Origin: Tigriopus japonicus
Lineage: Eukaryota > Arthropoda > Copepoda > Harpacticoida > Harpacticidae
Length of the DNA: 64,000 nt
Direction of reading: 5' to 3'
Assembly (NCBI GenBank): GCA_010645155.1
Contig: CM021318.1
Location: 5,334,872-5,398,871 of the forward strand
Part shown: piece after piece, positions 48,601 to 62,400 of the stretch
Layout of the letters: each line of letters opens with the position of its first letter
How positions within the stretch are numbered: position 1 is the first letter of the stretch
Translations under genes and position numbers: made by a program
Notes under the pieces: model-generated
What the model was told of the DNA's origin: nothing
Seen by the model: only the letters and a program-made list of their open reading frames with translations
The model's database searches: none

Positions 48601-51600
48601 AGTACTTGGATTCGTCGATTCCCTAATTACCTTTTGTGTCTGACGTCGTAAGTACAATAAAATAGGGATTCTTTATCTGGACCCGTGGACATTAATTCGT
48701 ATGTGTTGTACATCTGATCGCCAATGGAGGTGACGCTCTGATGGATTTTGCTTGTCCCCACGTCTAACTGTGTGAGTGATGCGATCCGTAGTGACATCAC
48801 ATCTGAATCGGAGGCTGGGCCACAACAAGCACAAACAAGGCCAACCAAGACATTCGGAATTCTTTCCAACGTATGTTTGTCCTCAATCATTACCATTAAG
48901 CCCGGCTCTATTCATTCTACAACCACACTTGCACTTGCATTATAATCGTTCCCATGGATGCAACAAGAACCCTTTCCAGGCGACCCATTGTGATGGTCCC
49001 GTGGTGTTTTATGACCCGACTACTCTCCACCAACTCTGAGTGTTCAATCATCAAAAGAAACCATGGCCGACCTCGTCATCGCCATTATGATCTAAAGCAT
49101 AATGATGTGGCGCCAAAGCCAGTCTGGCCATTGGCCATGACAAAGACTGTAGAGGCCTCTTTGGACGCTGACCAAAAGGCGATTTGTCCACCCGAGAACA
49201 GAGTACTTACTCACAGTCTGAATAAAAGCCTCCCAGTGAACAATAGTTTTCTTTAAGTGTGTCTGGGAAAGAAATGGCCCAAGCTTAGGCCAAAGTCAAG
49301 GAAAAGGCTGGCTTTCGTACTATTGGAGCCGACCACGGACCGAAACCGATTATGGACCATCGGGGAGAGTCGTGTCACATCTCTTTAGGTCTGGCCAGTC
49401 AAGTTTCTGGGTCGAGTTGGCCACATCTCAGTGTCAATGCTTCTGACACAATATTGCTCATTCTAATGGTTGGGCTGCATGCAGTTACTCCCGGAGATGC
49501 ATGATTTGGATCCAATGTGGATGCTTCGTGCTTGGCTTGAATGATTCCGTAGAACTGGGAAGATGAGGCCATCTTGCCTGAAAATCCAATTCCGTGATGT
49601 TTTTCCCCAAAACCTGCGAGTCTGCCAACGTAGAGGACGATTCACGAGAGAGAGCGAAAGTTTTCTATTTTCGTTTAACCAGCATAAAGATGTCATAAAA
49701 GAACTATATCTTCCGGTCATTTGAATATTCCCCCGGGATATTTCACGCGTGAAATGGCCTCCTACGCCATATATGAGCATATCTTGTGGCAAAGTTTCCG
49801 CGCTTCGTCATTCTGATTGGCCAAGAAGGCATTGAGAGAATGTCATTCTCGGGAATGATCCTTCATCCATCCATCCATTCATCTTCATTCTGATTTCCAT
49901 CCACCTGCACTCGCCTGCCTTCTGGCATCATGATTTCCTCTGCTTCTTATTAGTTTGGGAATGGAACTTTTGGAATTTTTCCCACCATGAGAGCATCAAG
50001 TTCAAATTGAAAAGGTCCCATAAAACACCGAAGCCCCTGAAATTGAAAAAAGAGACGGAACAACAGACGGAACTGACGAAGGTCCCAGTTGATCCTATAT
50101 CTGGATCATGGTTTCATGGACCTCGTTTTGAAGGCAACAACCCATTGGCCACTTAGACTCGCCAACCAACCAGTTCTGGCCATGCTCTAGAGACTCTTTT
50201 TCGTGGCAGAAGGAGAGAAGATATATTATAGGGACCTTCAAAGTACACCCCCTACCACTTGTAAGGACACAGATGCATTCAACATACGTTTTTTCCTCTT
50301 TTTTCGACAATCGATTTACTGGAAGTTGCATACAGACCTGACATTGTAGATGTGAGGAAAAGAAAGTACAGGGTGTGGTGAAAGCCTCCCAACCCCAATT
50401 CCAACTTGTCTTGCACAATGGAGTCCCAAGAGAATTGCAAATTGCAATAAGCTCACTGAATTAGTCCCTTTTCAGCCCTCTGGCCGTAACCCGAAGTCAT
50501 ACTACGACCTACTGGAGACTCATGGAACATCATGTTCCAAAGCTCGAGGTGCAACAACGGGCATTGTCAGACCACTTTATAAACGGACATATTCCTCCTT
50601 CCACTTTTTTTGATATGCCTAGACAGAGAAGCCTAGCAAACTTCCTGTGTCCGTTCCCTCTTTCCGCGTGCGTGGATGAATTTATGATAGCCTCGAAATT
50701 TCCATATTTGCAAAATGAAGGAGCCCTCCGAAATTTGGACTGCGTTTGCCATTGAACTTGCTCGACCAAGCAGTCTGTAGACTCACTTCCTCACGTTTTC
50801 CGTTTCCTGACCGAATTCCTCAAGATCATCTCGATCTCTCTAAGAGCGTTCCTGAATGATGAACGGACTCACAAACGAGCAACAAAGCCTTTCGACTACG
50901 TGAAAGTGGTTTTGGGCTCGTTGGAGACAGCGAGAGAATCAGGAAGGAGGAAATGAAACCAGGCAACCAATAACGGATATTTCTCATGCAACATGTGTTG
51001 TTGTGCTCTCGATTGAAAAGAATCCCCCCAAAAGTGGCTCTTGTCATGGGATGAGAGTAAGATTGCGCTCAAGCAATTGGAGTAGCATGATTATTTCCCC
51101 GCTAAAAAGCAAGAAAAAACACAATGAGTCACGGGTTGCATTTTCTGGGAAATTTATTTTGGTCATACCAAAGACTGTTGATTTCGTGTTTGTTGTGCGT
51201 ATGTGGTTGGGAAAAGGGGCGATTTCGGGATTCGTCTCTGTTTTGAATTGGTTCTCAACCACGGTCTAAAGTGCGTTTCCCATCAAAAAATGACGATTTC
51301 CTGTGGATCGATCCTCCTCCTTCTGCTTCAAAACCAGCCAACTTCACTTGCTTAACGCTCGTATTCTTTTCATATCGGACAAACCCCCCACGCCTCAAAG
51401 GAATTGAAAAGAGAAAAAAGAGCGACAGGTTCATTGGTTCTTCCACGAAAGAACCAAAGAGTCTCTTTCTTTCTTTCTTCTTAATACCACTGACACTCTG
51501 TCTTTCTTGCGCATACACACACACACACTCTTGCACTGAACTCTCGGAACAGAAACAGTCGGACACAGCACACTCACCAATACGTACTTGTGGTTGGTGG

Positions 51601-53790
51601 AGAATGATAATATGAACTCCTTTTTTCCCCGCGATCTCAGACATGGATATGAAGCGCCGAAACACTCACTGGAAATGACAAAAACCGCACTTTTTGTGGG
51701 GCCAAAGCAATCTTAATGACACCTCCGTGGGGGTTTCAATTGATTCTGCCATCGGATTTTGAAGCCTTCTCAATAATTGGTTTTGTGGTTAGCTGTCACT
51801 GTTTTTTGCCCATAAACAAAAGCAATCCCAAATAGATCTCGTGGATTCGTTGTTTTTTCCAAGTCAAGTGGACAACCATAATCTACGTTGAAGAGGAAGA
51901 GGCTTTATCAATTTTCACATGTTTTTGAGGTAGCATGATGATCTAATAGCAACAAGCAGGATTCAAGCATCCATGATGTTGCTTTCTTACATCTTCAACT
52001 GTGATTTAGAGAAGATCAGATGTCAAATCATGGAAAGAATTGCCTCACTTGAAGGTCAATAATTTTGATACAAAAACATAAGTTACACATTTCCATATGA
52101 TCAGATTTTGCCTTGTCAAACCCGACGTTTGAGAGTTGAGGGGATGAGTTTTGCGGAGGAACGAAGCATTCATTCATCCGGAAAGAAAAAGCCAACAAAG
52201 GAAGGCATCTTGGACGGATTCACAAAATGAGCATTCGATTGGGTGTCAAGATAATTTGACCATGCCTGACTTGTCGTATGTATTTGAACACAACTTGGCG
52301 CCCACAGCACAAACCGGGATTGGAAAATCAAGGAGAGAAGTGCGATTTTAAAAGCCCTTCATCTCCCTGGAATGTTTGGGGGGGAAATGAGGGTAATAAC
52401 CATTCTCGCACCTGGGATGGCAGAGAGTGCATAAATGAGATTGGCCATTTCTTGGGTGAGAAGTGGCATCAATTTTAGTGGGGTGCAAATTGGATTCCAA
52501 CGTGTTCCCACTGTTTTAGCTCGTGCATTGTTCCTGTCAACCAACCCCTACAAAATTTGTACCGTACTATACGTAGACACGGATGTATACTGTACGTATG
52601 TAGAGGAGGCATGATGGCTTGACTCGTCCTCGTTGGGTGAAATGATTATGGCATGAGACTGCCTCTAAAACTCGGGTGCATTTTATGATTAAAAACTTTT
52701 TCGCGGTAATCAAGTTTTGTCGTAAAACACCCAAACGAGAGAGAAACAGGGAGCAGACCCGGTGACTCAACGAAGCCAGCAAACTCAGCCAATGGAACCG
52801 AGAGAAAGGAGCTCCTTCAACCTGGTGCGTTCTTCCTGTATCATTCCGACCTCTTCTCACTGGTCTTTCTTTTCATTTTTCACTCCTCTGCCTCTTTGTC
52901 TAGTCCTTGTTCCTCGTGGAACGAAAACTTTGCGAGACAGATTTCCACTCAATTTCATAATTTGACAGAAACTTGTCGTGGCAAGTTCCAACGCTGAACG
53001 TGCTTCGTGGGTTCTTGCAATTTTGGGGAATATCATGGCGCTCGCAGTAAATCACCCATGAGATGGTGCAAGAAAATGAAGAACATGCATACGCTGGGCA
53101 CAATCAAATTCAAACCAACCCTTCTTCTGGATGCTCATCTTTTTGTGGCGATGGTTTCGTGGCCGCCTCAAATCTTATCTCAGATCATCCATTCACAATC
53201 AATTGTTATGATAAAAAACAGGTTCCAACTAATGGAAAAGATTACATTCTCCCCAATGCTCTAATTTTTTTTTTGTCCAAGCCTAGTCTAATTCGTTCTC
53301 AAGAAATCTTCTCACTCTTAGCAACTCGTCCACTCGACTCGAAACTTGGTGCATCATGTCTTTCTTGGATTACACTAAATGAGAATGAAAAGGCCACTCG
53401 TAAAAGCGTTATCTTGTCTTTTCCTGCTTTTTTCAAAAAGACTTTATAATTGTAAAAAGATTACAGCTGTCAGTATAAGATACAGGGGAACCCTTGAAAA
53501 CAACACACCCATAAGGCCGGAAGAAAGTGAGCAAGAAGTGCTTGTAGCATTTTTTCCCCTGAGAAGCATCCCTCATCCCTTCCTCCTCCCCCAAAAAGAA
53601 GAGCCATCTCTTTCTTTCTTTCTCTCTCTTTCTCTTTCTCAGCTCAGTCAGTCACTGCGTGAAAAACATAATGGTGCCACATCGTTTATCATATTTGGAA
53701 TTGCTCATCATTTTAACCCCATTCGCTCTGTCACAGCATGGCTGACTCGAATGCGCCATGTTCCGTGGCTCACACAGTTTTGAGGGCCAT

Positions 53791-53816
53791 TGACTGACTG
53801 ACTGACTGACTGACTG
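53791..53816. repeat. TGAC tetranucleotide microsatellite
   Basis: About six perfect TGAC units. A shorter run of the same motif lies at about 54059-54076. Confidence 0.88.
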
Positions 53817-54812
53817 AGTTGGTCCATGCCCTGAAACTGTTGCTCTCCATTTCCCTTCCTCACTTGACTTCCTTTTTTATACATATAAATACAGCATACT
53901 GTATATACAACATGGCTATACACTCACACTCGTTCGCACATAGTACGCACTCAGCGTGATATATCTGTATTCTCCACATATTTTTTGCCTTAAGCATTCA
54001 GAGGATTCCATTGTGGGTGGATGGGTGGGAATCGGGACGGGCTTGGAACCCTTGGATTGGCTGACTGACTGACTGACGGACTGGCTGAATATCCCTTTGT
54101 TTGGGGAAGGGCCGAGAAAAGGGAAGAAAATTGAGGATGAGCAAAAAACCAAGGTATAGCACTCATTCACACATCATCATCCTCAACTCTATCATGGTCA
54201 GGGAGAGAGGCTCAATCGACCTCACTGAGAGGGTTTCTTGGTCAACCTTTATCTAGGTCGAATCCATTGGACACGGAGAGGGATAACAATATTTCGGGTC
54301 CATCATCTTGATTTCACGCTTTCAAAGAGGGATTAGAGCCAGAAATATTCTACCCTTAATTAGCGGGAAAAATGACTAAAAAATACCCCCTCATCTTCAT
54401 TTGATTTCCTTGGCACACCAAGAAGACCGAAAAAGGGAGAGAAAAAGAGAGAAAGAAAGATGAGGGAGGAGAAAAGTGAGTGGAAGGGCGGCTCGGGGAG
54501 ATTTTTCTAATCTTCCAAAAGCCCGAGCCAAATATTTTTCCGAACAAAAACTGATTGCCAGTTCAATGGATGGATGGACGAACGGACGAATGGATCATCA
54601 ACATCGTCTCTTTCCTTGGGGAGAACTTTGTTGTGGGTCTTTTTTTGCGTTCCGCTTGAAATCTATTCATATTGTAGCAAGGGCCCGTCATCCCACAATC
54701 CATTTATTTGAATGTACTACTAGTTAATGATGCTCTTCGTCCTCATCGACGTCGTAGCCATCTTTTTCATTTTCTTCTCCAGCTTGTTTTCGTTCATCAA
54801 AAACGACTTCTC

Positions 54813-54830
54813 TGTGTGTGTGTGTGTGTG
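54813..54830. repeat. (TG)9 microsatellite
   Basis: Nine perfect TG units followed by CG. Confidence 0.9.
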
Positions 54831-55678
54831 CGTTTTTGCTGGTCCCTCTCCATTCCATTTCTAGTGTATTCCATTGCCTTCCTTGACTTCCAGTTTTTCG
54901 CTCTTTCCTAGATTCAATTTGAGGGGGAAAAACACCCTCGTTGACTTGGCCGAGTGGTGAATACGAGCAGAAGCCAAGGGCGGTTCCGATTCAGAAGGCT
55001 AATGTGTGCTGTTTCATATTTGGGGTGGAGGGTTGAGGGAGGCTGGTTGGTGGTCTGCTAATATTCAGTCGCAATTGGCCAGACAGATGAGATCCCTTTG
55101 GTTTGCCGTGGTGGTTTCAGGCCGACCATTTCGCTGAGTGTGTTGTATGTTTTGTAGCAAAATCAGAAAGGGGTTCCAATCTTTCACTTTGACAATCTTC
55201 TTGTCAAGACTGGAATGAAACTGAGGCACTTAAAATCCCATTATTTTGTACAGCTCTCCAAACAAATCATTGCGTAAGAAAATAAGCGCTCAGGGCAATA
55301 TTCCTTGGTTGACTTGGCCCAATCAGGATTGGATTGGGAGGAGCTTTACTTTCCTTGAAAGGTGTTTACTCTTTCCCCGTAAAAGCTCAAAAACAACAAC
55401 ACCTGTGCCGAAAAATGCACGGCCCCATTTAGTCCAAGTTTCCAAGTCACGGTGTATTTTAGAATTTCAAGTGTCAATGGGCGTTCATTGTTGGAGGTAA
55501 AATCAGGCTCCTTTACCGAGACACGTGCGGAGAACGTAAGTTGAGTTGTGGCTTGACGCTAAATCCCGTGTCGTGATTCATTGGAACCCACACAAGGGCG
55601 GGACCTTCAAGGAATGGGACTTTTCTTGTCTCCATTTTGATACTGTTTTCGACGAGGGCAAGCTAAAACTTGGCCCTT

Positions 55679-55891
55679 ATATTAGCTCGGATGTTAGATG
55701 CACTAATTCAAATGGCTCAAGTATACCAAAGCATAGTATAAATAACGCTGCTTGAGTTTAGTCTCTGTACATCAGCTGACTTTCAAGCGCAGGTTATGAA
55801 GAGAGACTATACTTGAGCAGAGTTATTTAAACTCTACTTCGGTATGCTTGAGCCATTTGAATTAGTGCATCTAACATTCGGGCTATTAGCG
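55679..55891. mobile_element. Foldback (long inverted-repeat) element, about 210 bp
   Basis: The two halves are reverse complements for nearly their whole length. ATGTTAGATGCACTAATTCA at 55691-55710 pairs without mismatch with the right arm ending near 55878. Further in, GGCTCAAG-ATACC-AAG and TAGTCTCT words pair with scattered mismatches, and the outer ends continue at lower identity. Only a short central loop near 55785 is left unpaired. This is the form of a foldback MITE. I found no clear target duplication, so the class is open. It is probably transcribed as a hairpin if read through. Confidence 0.75.
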
Positions 55892-57809
55892 GGTACATCA
55901 ACGTTCAGGTACAGGAGGAGTATAGGGCAAACAGCCTTATAGTGTAACCTTTACTACCCTTTTCTTTTGGCCTTGATTTTCCAAATATGTGCAATATTTC
56001 TCGCCTGATATCAATCGGCACACTGGCCTAATTGTATTTATGACAACGAGAATCGAGATTGAAACGTCCATTGTGGGTTGGTTAAGTCGGGCGCAACCAG
56101 ATATTCTGCACCACCGCAACAGACCACCTCACAATCATAATAACATGCAAAATTCACGCTCCACAACTCTTGGCTGTCAGTCAGTCAGTTGATCGGTGGC
56201 CAGGTTTGCATGATGGCGGTCGATGTCGATTTCCTGACGAATTGCCTTCCGGCGGCCTCTCAATATCCAAGCAGCTATTTTTTTGTATATTCTTTATGGC
56301 CTTTTGAGGTGGATAGGATTAGCGCAAGGCAGTCTGCTACGTTGTTGTGGGTGGACAAGTCGGAAACGGACATTTTGTTGGCTGGCTGGCTGGCTGGCTG
56401 GCTTGGCGGCTTCGATCGCGTTAGTTGGTCACGATCATGAATTATGAAGGCGGAATTCGAGCAAAGACTTGAAAACGTCAACCAATTGACAATAGAACCA
56501 GATGGCTTAACATAATCCACTTCGGCTGAATTGTTGTCAATTTTAGTAATGTGGGCCAGAAAACATATCAATTGAGAGTGTCAATTCTGTTTTGGGGTAA
56601 TTGGGGTTACTTTTGAGGATCGATATTCGAATACCGGAAAATAACTACATACCATTGAGTGAAACTAGGGACGTCATTAAATCTATGAAACACCCTCCGC
56701 CATCCGTTTTTAAAGGTTTCTTGTGGCTCCCGTTCACGATTCTAGGATTCACGGTTCATCGGTGAAAACCCGACGTCTTTGAGGAAGGCATTTGAACCTA
56801 ACCAGCTTGATGAATTTGAACCGTAATGACCATAATAGGAAGGAAAGAAGAAAAAAAGAATGCCCGCTGCAAATATCTTCACGTTCATGTGATGAAGAAA
56901 TTCATTCTCGTTCCATTTTCTTTTCCTGCTCGTCCTCTCTCTCTCTCTCCCTCTTTGAACTGGACCCCAGAGCCATTTTGTTGTACTGATGGACGTGCAC
57001 GTAATGCACGTAAGGCTCGTTTTCACCAACTGAATAGCTATTATTAACTCTCCTAGAATTGCTGCCAATAGATTGATTATTTTGAAAGAGGATGAGGCCC
57101 GAGTCATTCATTCTGAGGGCCCAACCACCGCGCAGAGGGAACCCAGAAACCATTTGGACGCCAACTTGCACTCACTCGCTCTCAGACCATCAACAGATGT
57201 TTTTGCACATCAGCAGTACTAGTACAAGTCAGAGGACTTTGAGATGGTGAGGAGAACGAACGACCAAGAAAAGGAGCTCTTGAGTTTCCATCGACGGTTC
57301 ACGCTCCGCCTTCAAATTGAATATTATCCCAATCGTCCTCTCTCTTGTGCATGTCGCTATGGTGAACGTGCGGCTTTGAAATTCAGGCTCGATTCAGAAC
57401 GGGTTTTGGTCCGTAGATCCAGCTTCCTTTGGAATGAGGTTCGGTCACTTGTACAATCATTGTACATAAGAGGATAAACCAAGTTTACCTGCTTAACTGG
57501 ATGGTAAACTCGACTCTCAAAACAGCCGGTCGCTTGGATTTCTATTCATGAATTTCAATCGGGCTATACGATCATAAAAAGGGGACTCGCTCTCGGTAGC
57601 TCAACGTACATGTGTACAAAGTGGGTACCAAACCGGCTAGTAAGTCAACAACGATCAAATGCATTCATGGGCTTTGAATCTCTAGAGACGGACCTGAACT
57701 CGCATTTGGACGGTAATCGCCAAAGTTATGTTGAAACCGAGGCAGGACACGCCAAACAATCGGCCATTGAATTGATATTAATGAACCCTCAAATGGTTCG
57801 GTCGAGGCA
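55892..57809. other. Spacer, no gene recognised
   Basis: About 1.9 kb. It contains a TGGC run (56379-56403) and a CT-rich tract (about 56930-56955). The frames here (longest 121 codons, 56742-57107 minus) show no family signature. Confidence 0.55.
56379..56403. repeat. TGGC tetranucleotide microsatellite
   Basis: Six TGGC units, giving Leu-Ala-Gly-Trp periodicity in the frames that cross it. Confidence 0.9.
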
Positions 57810-57817
57810 TTTCGAGG

Positions 57818-58096
57818 CACAGAGTTCCCAGAGTGGAGATACCACAGCAGGCCGGCCGTGACTTTTTGTAGCGAGCAGCAAGGGTGAATCTGCAACAGCA
57901 ACTAGTTGAAACTTGCCCAAATAAGTCCTACGCACCGGCATTTGTACTATGATCTTCCACTTGCTTGGGCAAGGTTTTACGATATTCTTCGGAAATATCT
58001 GCTTTTTCACGCAACTTATGGGCAACTTTGGCTTCAGTATCAGCTGAAAACAAGGCAGACAAAATGACAGCAATGGCCCCTCTATACTACTCTAAG
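57818..58096. mobile_element. hAT-type element, family B, copy 2 (279 bp, uninterrupted)
   Basis: The left end starts CACAGAGTTCCCAGAGTGG and the right end read inward starts CTTAGAGTAGTATAGAGG. TTTCGAGG flanks it at 57810-57817 and 58097-58104, a perfect 8-bp target duplication. Internal words such as CAACTAGTTGAAACTTGCCC, TTTGTACTATGATCTTCC and CACGCAACTTATGGGCAACT recur in order in the copy at 24562-26840. A minus-strand frame of 94 codons (57789-58073) shares LPISCVK(K/R)QIF with the frame at 26388-26771, which reflects DNA homology and is not evidence of a working protein. Confidence 0.85.
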
Positions 58097-58601
58097 TTTC
58101 GAGGCAGTCAGGGTGTCCAATCGAAGAAGGCAGAGAACGAGGACCGATCGGCGAGCAGGAGGTGCTTGATTTCTAGTTCTCGGGATGGAAATGATACGAA
58201 GTAAGCCTTGAGTCATGCTCACAAGTTGGAGCCAAATCCAGATATTGAGCCAATAATCCTCGTTGGGTGGCTTTGGGTAATAGTCTGGAGAAGAAAGAGG
58301 AATGCAAATCATTCGTCAAGTAATGTGTGGTACTGCGACGACGTGGCTCAATCGGCGTCTCTTTTCTTCATATGAATATCTGAGAAGTTGATTCTTTGCA
58401 TGGAACGAGAAGAACAAAAGGTGCTGGCAGCCAGCTAGGGCATGACAAATTGGCGACAATATAGTTGAGGATTGAATTTCATTAACGCTCGCCTCATGAA
58501 AGGACGAATTGACTTTGACTGTGAATTATTCTCACAGTTCTCTACGCAAAATATCAAATGATGATTGCTCGTCGCTGTCGATATTTTAAGCCTTAAGTCC
58601 C

Positions 58602-58774
58602 TCATTTAGAGTGAGGATCAGGGGCATGGATTTGAACAATTGACCTTTTGGCGATATCGTTGGATCTCAATGTCCCAGTTCGTAGGAGTCCAATCTTATA
58701 TCCCGAACGAATCAGAGCCATAAAAAGATTGGAAATTTCATTGATCGTCTCCGTGCAGGCTGATGTAATCATGA
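58602..58774 (-). other. Candidate terminal exon, function unknown
   Basis: On the minus strand CCCCTTTCAG, a good 3' splice-acceptor match, ends at 58775. The 57 codons that follow have mixed, protein-like composition and end in TGA. The text (ITSACTETINEISNLF and GYKIGLLRTGTL) looks like an alternating helix and strand segment, but I cannot assign a family. No partner exon was found upstream. Confidence 0.15.
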
Positions 58775-59445
58775 CTGAAAGGGGATTTATTTGGCCCTTC
58801 TTGTGATGCCGAAGACGGAAAAAAAGTGTAGAGACAGGAGGGATTCTTTTTTTTCTTGCCCCTCGAGTACTTGAATGCGTGTGTGCTTGTGAGTCCAATT
58901 TCGGACTCTGGTCACGTTTTCCGACGCGACTTCAGATCAATGGATTGAACGGCCCTTCTTCTTACACCCAACCTAAACGAACCTAACCAAACGAAGGTCC
59001 AAGAAAGCTAAAGACGAGTCCGAGCACCACTAGCAATACCAATGGCAATGGCAATACCATCGGCAGCGGCTTAACTGAAACGAGTCGCCAGGGCCGTTCT
59101 GACAACGAAAAACGGCGGCCACCAACAAGCATTTCGCATTTTGTGCAGAATGGCAAAAACCAGACGAGCCAGCCTTCCAATTTGAGGACCAAAGTGAGTG
59201 GAACGAGGGAAAGAAGACTGGAACAAGAATATATGCGCTACGTCAAGGTTCGTGATGGTCGTTCGGACCTCGGGATGGATCGGGGTGGTAGACAGACACC
59301 GCACCATCCAAAGAGGCGACCGAACCAATGAGACGGTTGGTCGTCTTGGGTCTCCGGGGAAATTTAATCATTCTTTCCCTTGGCTGAGCATGTCATTCTC
59401 ACCCTTCAATCCGTCCGTGCATTCTTTGGCACCTGGGAGACTCTC

Positions 59446-59474
59446 TATCCATCCATCCATCCGTCCATCCATCC
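59446..59474. repeat. TCCA tetranucleotide microsatellite
   Basis: Seven units with one G substitution. Confidence 0.88.
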
Positions 59475-62400
59475 ACTTTATCCACGACCTGATGGCGAGC
59501 ATGGTTGCTGACATGACCAAGTTCCAAGTTGATGTTTCATGGTGATGATCACGATGGTCATAGGAGAAGACCTGCTCGGGCTGGAACCTCGCAAGCGAGC
59601 GTGTCATCGCCGGACATTCACCTTTACGACCGAAGTAATTTGTCATTTGACTTGACAGTAAAAACAAATTGTCCGTCCGTTCGTCCAGTAAGGGCCGTCC
59701 TTCCTTTTCTCCTTGCTCATTTTACGACTACATGGGAGACCTTCAAGACCTACAGGCTAACAACTACTTTCCTTCTCATTCTCGGAAAATGGAGAAATGA
59801 GTTTGTTGAAAGCAAAAGGGATCACGTACAAAGCTGACTTGTCTCCACAAAACGTAGACGAGGAGAGAAGGACGCATCATCATTAACGGAAAAGTGCGTG
59901 TTTGGAAATGAAACAGATATTTTGAATAATTAATTCGTTGGCCATCAAGTGTTCAAGTTTGACAAGACTGTCGGCATTTCAATTGACGTGAACATTTGAA
60001 TGAATTGGATTTTTCCAGGCCACGGCGTACAACAGGCGTGCGATCATTTTCAAAAATATCATTTCAAAATCATCCTCTTAAGAGGCCAACCGTTGAAAAA
60101 AACGGTCTCTCGAAGCTAATGGAGTGCCAAGGTACAATAATTTGCTGGCAATAATCCAGCGAATTTCCATATTTGACTCAAGTCTCCATCCATGTAAGAG
60201 ATGACGGTTCGACGTTACTCTCATCTCATTGGGGTCATTCATTTGACAGTGTACGAATATGTGTTCAATGGTGTGCCTGATTTTCGCAAAATGAGGAGCA
60301 GATGGAAAACTCTTCATTTTGGTCGATTGGCAAGCTTTGTGAACGCTCTCCAACCATTCTTGATTGCCTATTACCCCGAAGCTATATAAAGACTATCGTT
60401 GCCGCCTGAAATTGGCAATTTGGCAGGATATGCTCGAATATGGCAATAATAGTGGTTAGTTGTGGGTTCATCTATTTGGGAAGGAGGTGCTCGACAACTG
60501 AAATTACTCACTTTGAGCGCCTAACGCCTATAGATGTACCATTTGCTTAGTCCAACTCCCATTAGAGGGAACGGGAAAACACCTTACTAAAACCGTGACT
60601 TTTTCTTGAGCTCATGACTTTGGAGGAGGAAATTGGTGCGTTTCGCAGTAGTAGCTTGAAGCCAGGCAACCTCTTCTTGTGTCTGTCAGAGCGCGGGAAA
60701 AAATGGCGACGTACGTTGGTTGCAGGCAGAAAATGAGCGGGAGTCAGGATTGGCAAGTTTTTGGCTCCTCTTTTCGCTCTCTAGTCCCATATCGAGATCA
60801 AGGAGCACGCACTCACACACGCACACACACACTCCCTCAGGCCAAACAATAATTCACAAAGCGTTATAAAAGTCAAAGCCAATCCCATTGAGAGCTCTTT
60901 TTTTCACCGGCTGACATTGACTGGGAAATGTTGACGGATACATATTACAATTGTTTATTTGGGAAGATCATCTTCCCATCAACTTAACGTCTGAAATTTG
61001 TCGGTGACATGAAAATAGAAGCCAATGAATTCAATGGGCAACAAGGTATTTCCTGTTGGCATTTCTTAGTGACGTCCATGGAATGGCAAAAAATAATCAC
61101 GCTAAGAATGGAGATAGGTATTTTAGAATAACTATTTTGCCTGAACGGATGCACCGACCGAAAGGAACGAGTCAATCGACAAAAATGAAGACTGATACTT
61201 CATTTGAAAAGAACTTTTTGGACAAGATGAGAAACTAGTACATTCGACAATCGCATGGAAAATAGACGCTGTTTTGCACCTCAAAAACAACTCACAAGTG
61301 TCAACACCTGTTTAGCAGGTAGGAGGCCCTATAATTTGTATCGCAATCGTTGGAGTTACATGGAATGGAGTGCATTTCCAGAGCCTTTTTTGCTTCTCTT
61401 TCATTGAAGTGAAGTCCTCTTTTCAAATCTTATCACTTTGATCAACAAAGTGTCATCCAAAGGACGGGAACATGGTTTATTTTGTCAGATTCGCGACTAA
61501 AGCACATTTTTACCTTTCAGGGATGCACTTTTCTCCACGACCATTATGAGAATTCCTTGGAATGCATGAGCCAGGACCGAGCTACTGCATGATGTTAGAC
61601 AAGCCATTAAAGGGCTCTCAGAAATGGATTCTTTTACTACCTTGCGGCGAGAAATTTGGTTGTGAATTTTTGATTAGTATTGGTATGCCGAGGTCCAACA
61701 CACCGAAAATATGACCAGGAGGGAAAAAATAGAGCCACGATAGGAAAAGAGAGGGAAATAAAGAGTGAGTGAGGGAGAGGGCCACTGAAGTGAATATTCA
61801 AGCACCAGAGGCAGGCAGATCCGCTCTTTTTCCTGCCTCCCCTTCTCCTTTTTTTGGCAAGTCAAAAGAGAGAGAGAGCGAGAGTAAAGGGGGTTTATTT
61901 ATGCCCTCGACAAGGCACTCCATCCACACCCAGAGGGATCAGTTTTATTCCCTATGGTGTTGGGTAAAAACCATTAAAGGTAAAAATAACTGACAGGACC
62001 TCGCTCACTAGTGGTCCACTCCTTGGTAGTGATGTGTGCGAGTGTGAGCTACCAGGTCTAGCTCCTGAAGTGGACTCATTCCATCTCTTTGTGAGGACTC
62101 ATAACAACTAAGTACGCTGCACATTCGCGTTTCCTTTTGAGAGTCACCTAAGCCTCGAATGGCAAAGCTAAGCTCAATAATCCATTCGGTCTGCCAACAG
62201 AATTGCGATCCTGGCAAGCCTAGCCTTTGATATTTCAAATGATTTGCGAGACACCTTGTAAGATACTATTCCTGGCCATGTTCAACGCCCTAAAGACATG
62301 TTCCAAGCTCCAAAGGGTGGAGATGAAATTCACTTTTCTACCAGGTTTGATCAGCCCATCAATTGTCCCGATGGGAAATCTTCGGGATGGAAGCATGGCT

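Larger units (their letters stand above)
45172..55678. other. Spacer, no gene recognised
   Basis: The longest stretch without a named feature, about 10.5 kb. It contains one candidate exon (45513-45695), a TG run (54813-54830), TGAC runs (53791-53816 and about 54059-54076), CA runs (about 46884-46900) and many GTACGTA words (46562, 47353, 47535, 47909, 48218, 51582, 52595). Frames such as 45709-46254 (181 codons, minus), 46773-47249 (minus) and 51255-51665 (minus) overlap frames on the other strand and lack known motifs. Confidence 0.5.

Noticed and set aside
53791..54080. Clustered TGAC runs as a CRISPR-like array
   Set aside because: They are simple tandem repeats without unique spacers, in a eukaryotic genome.
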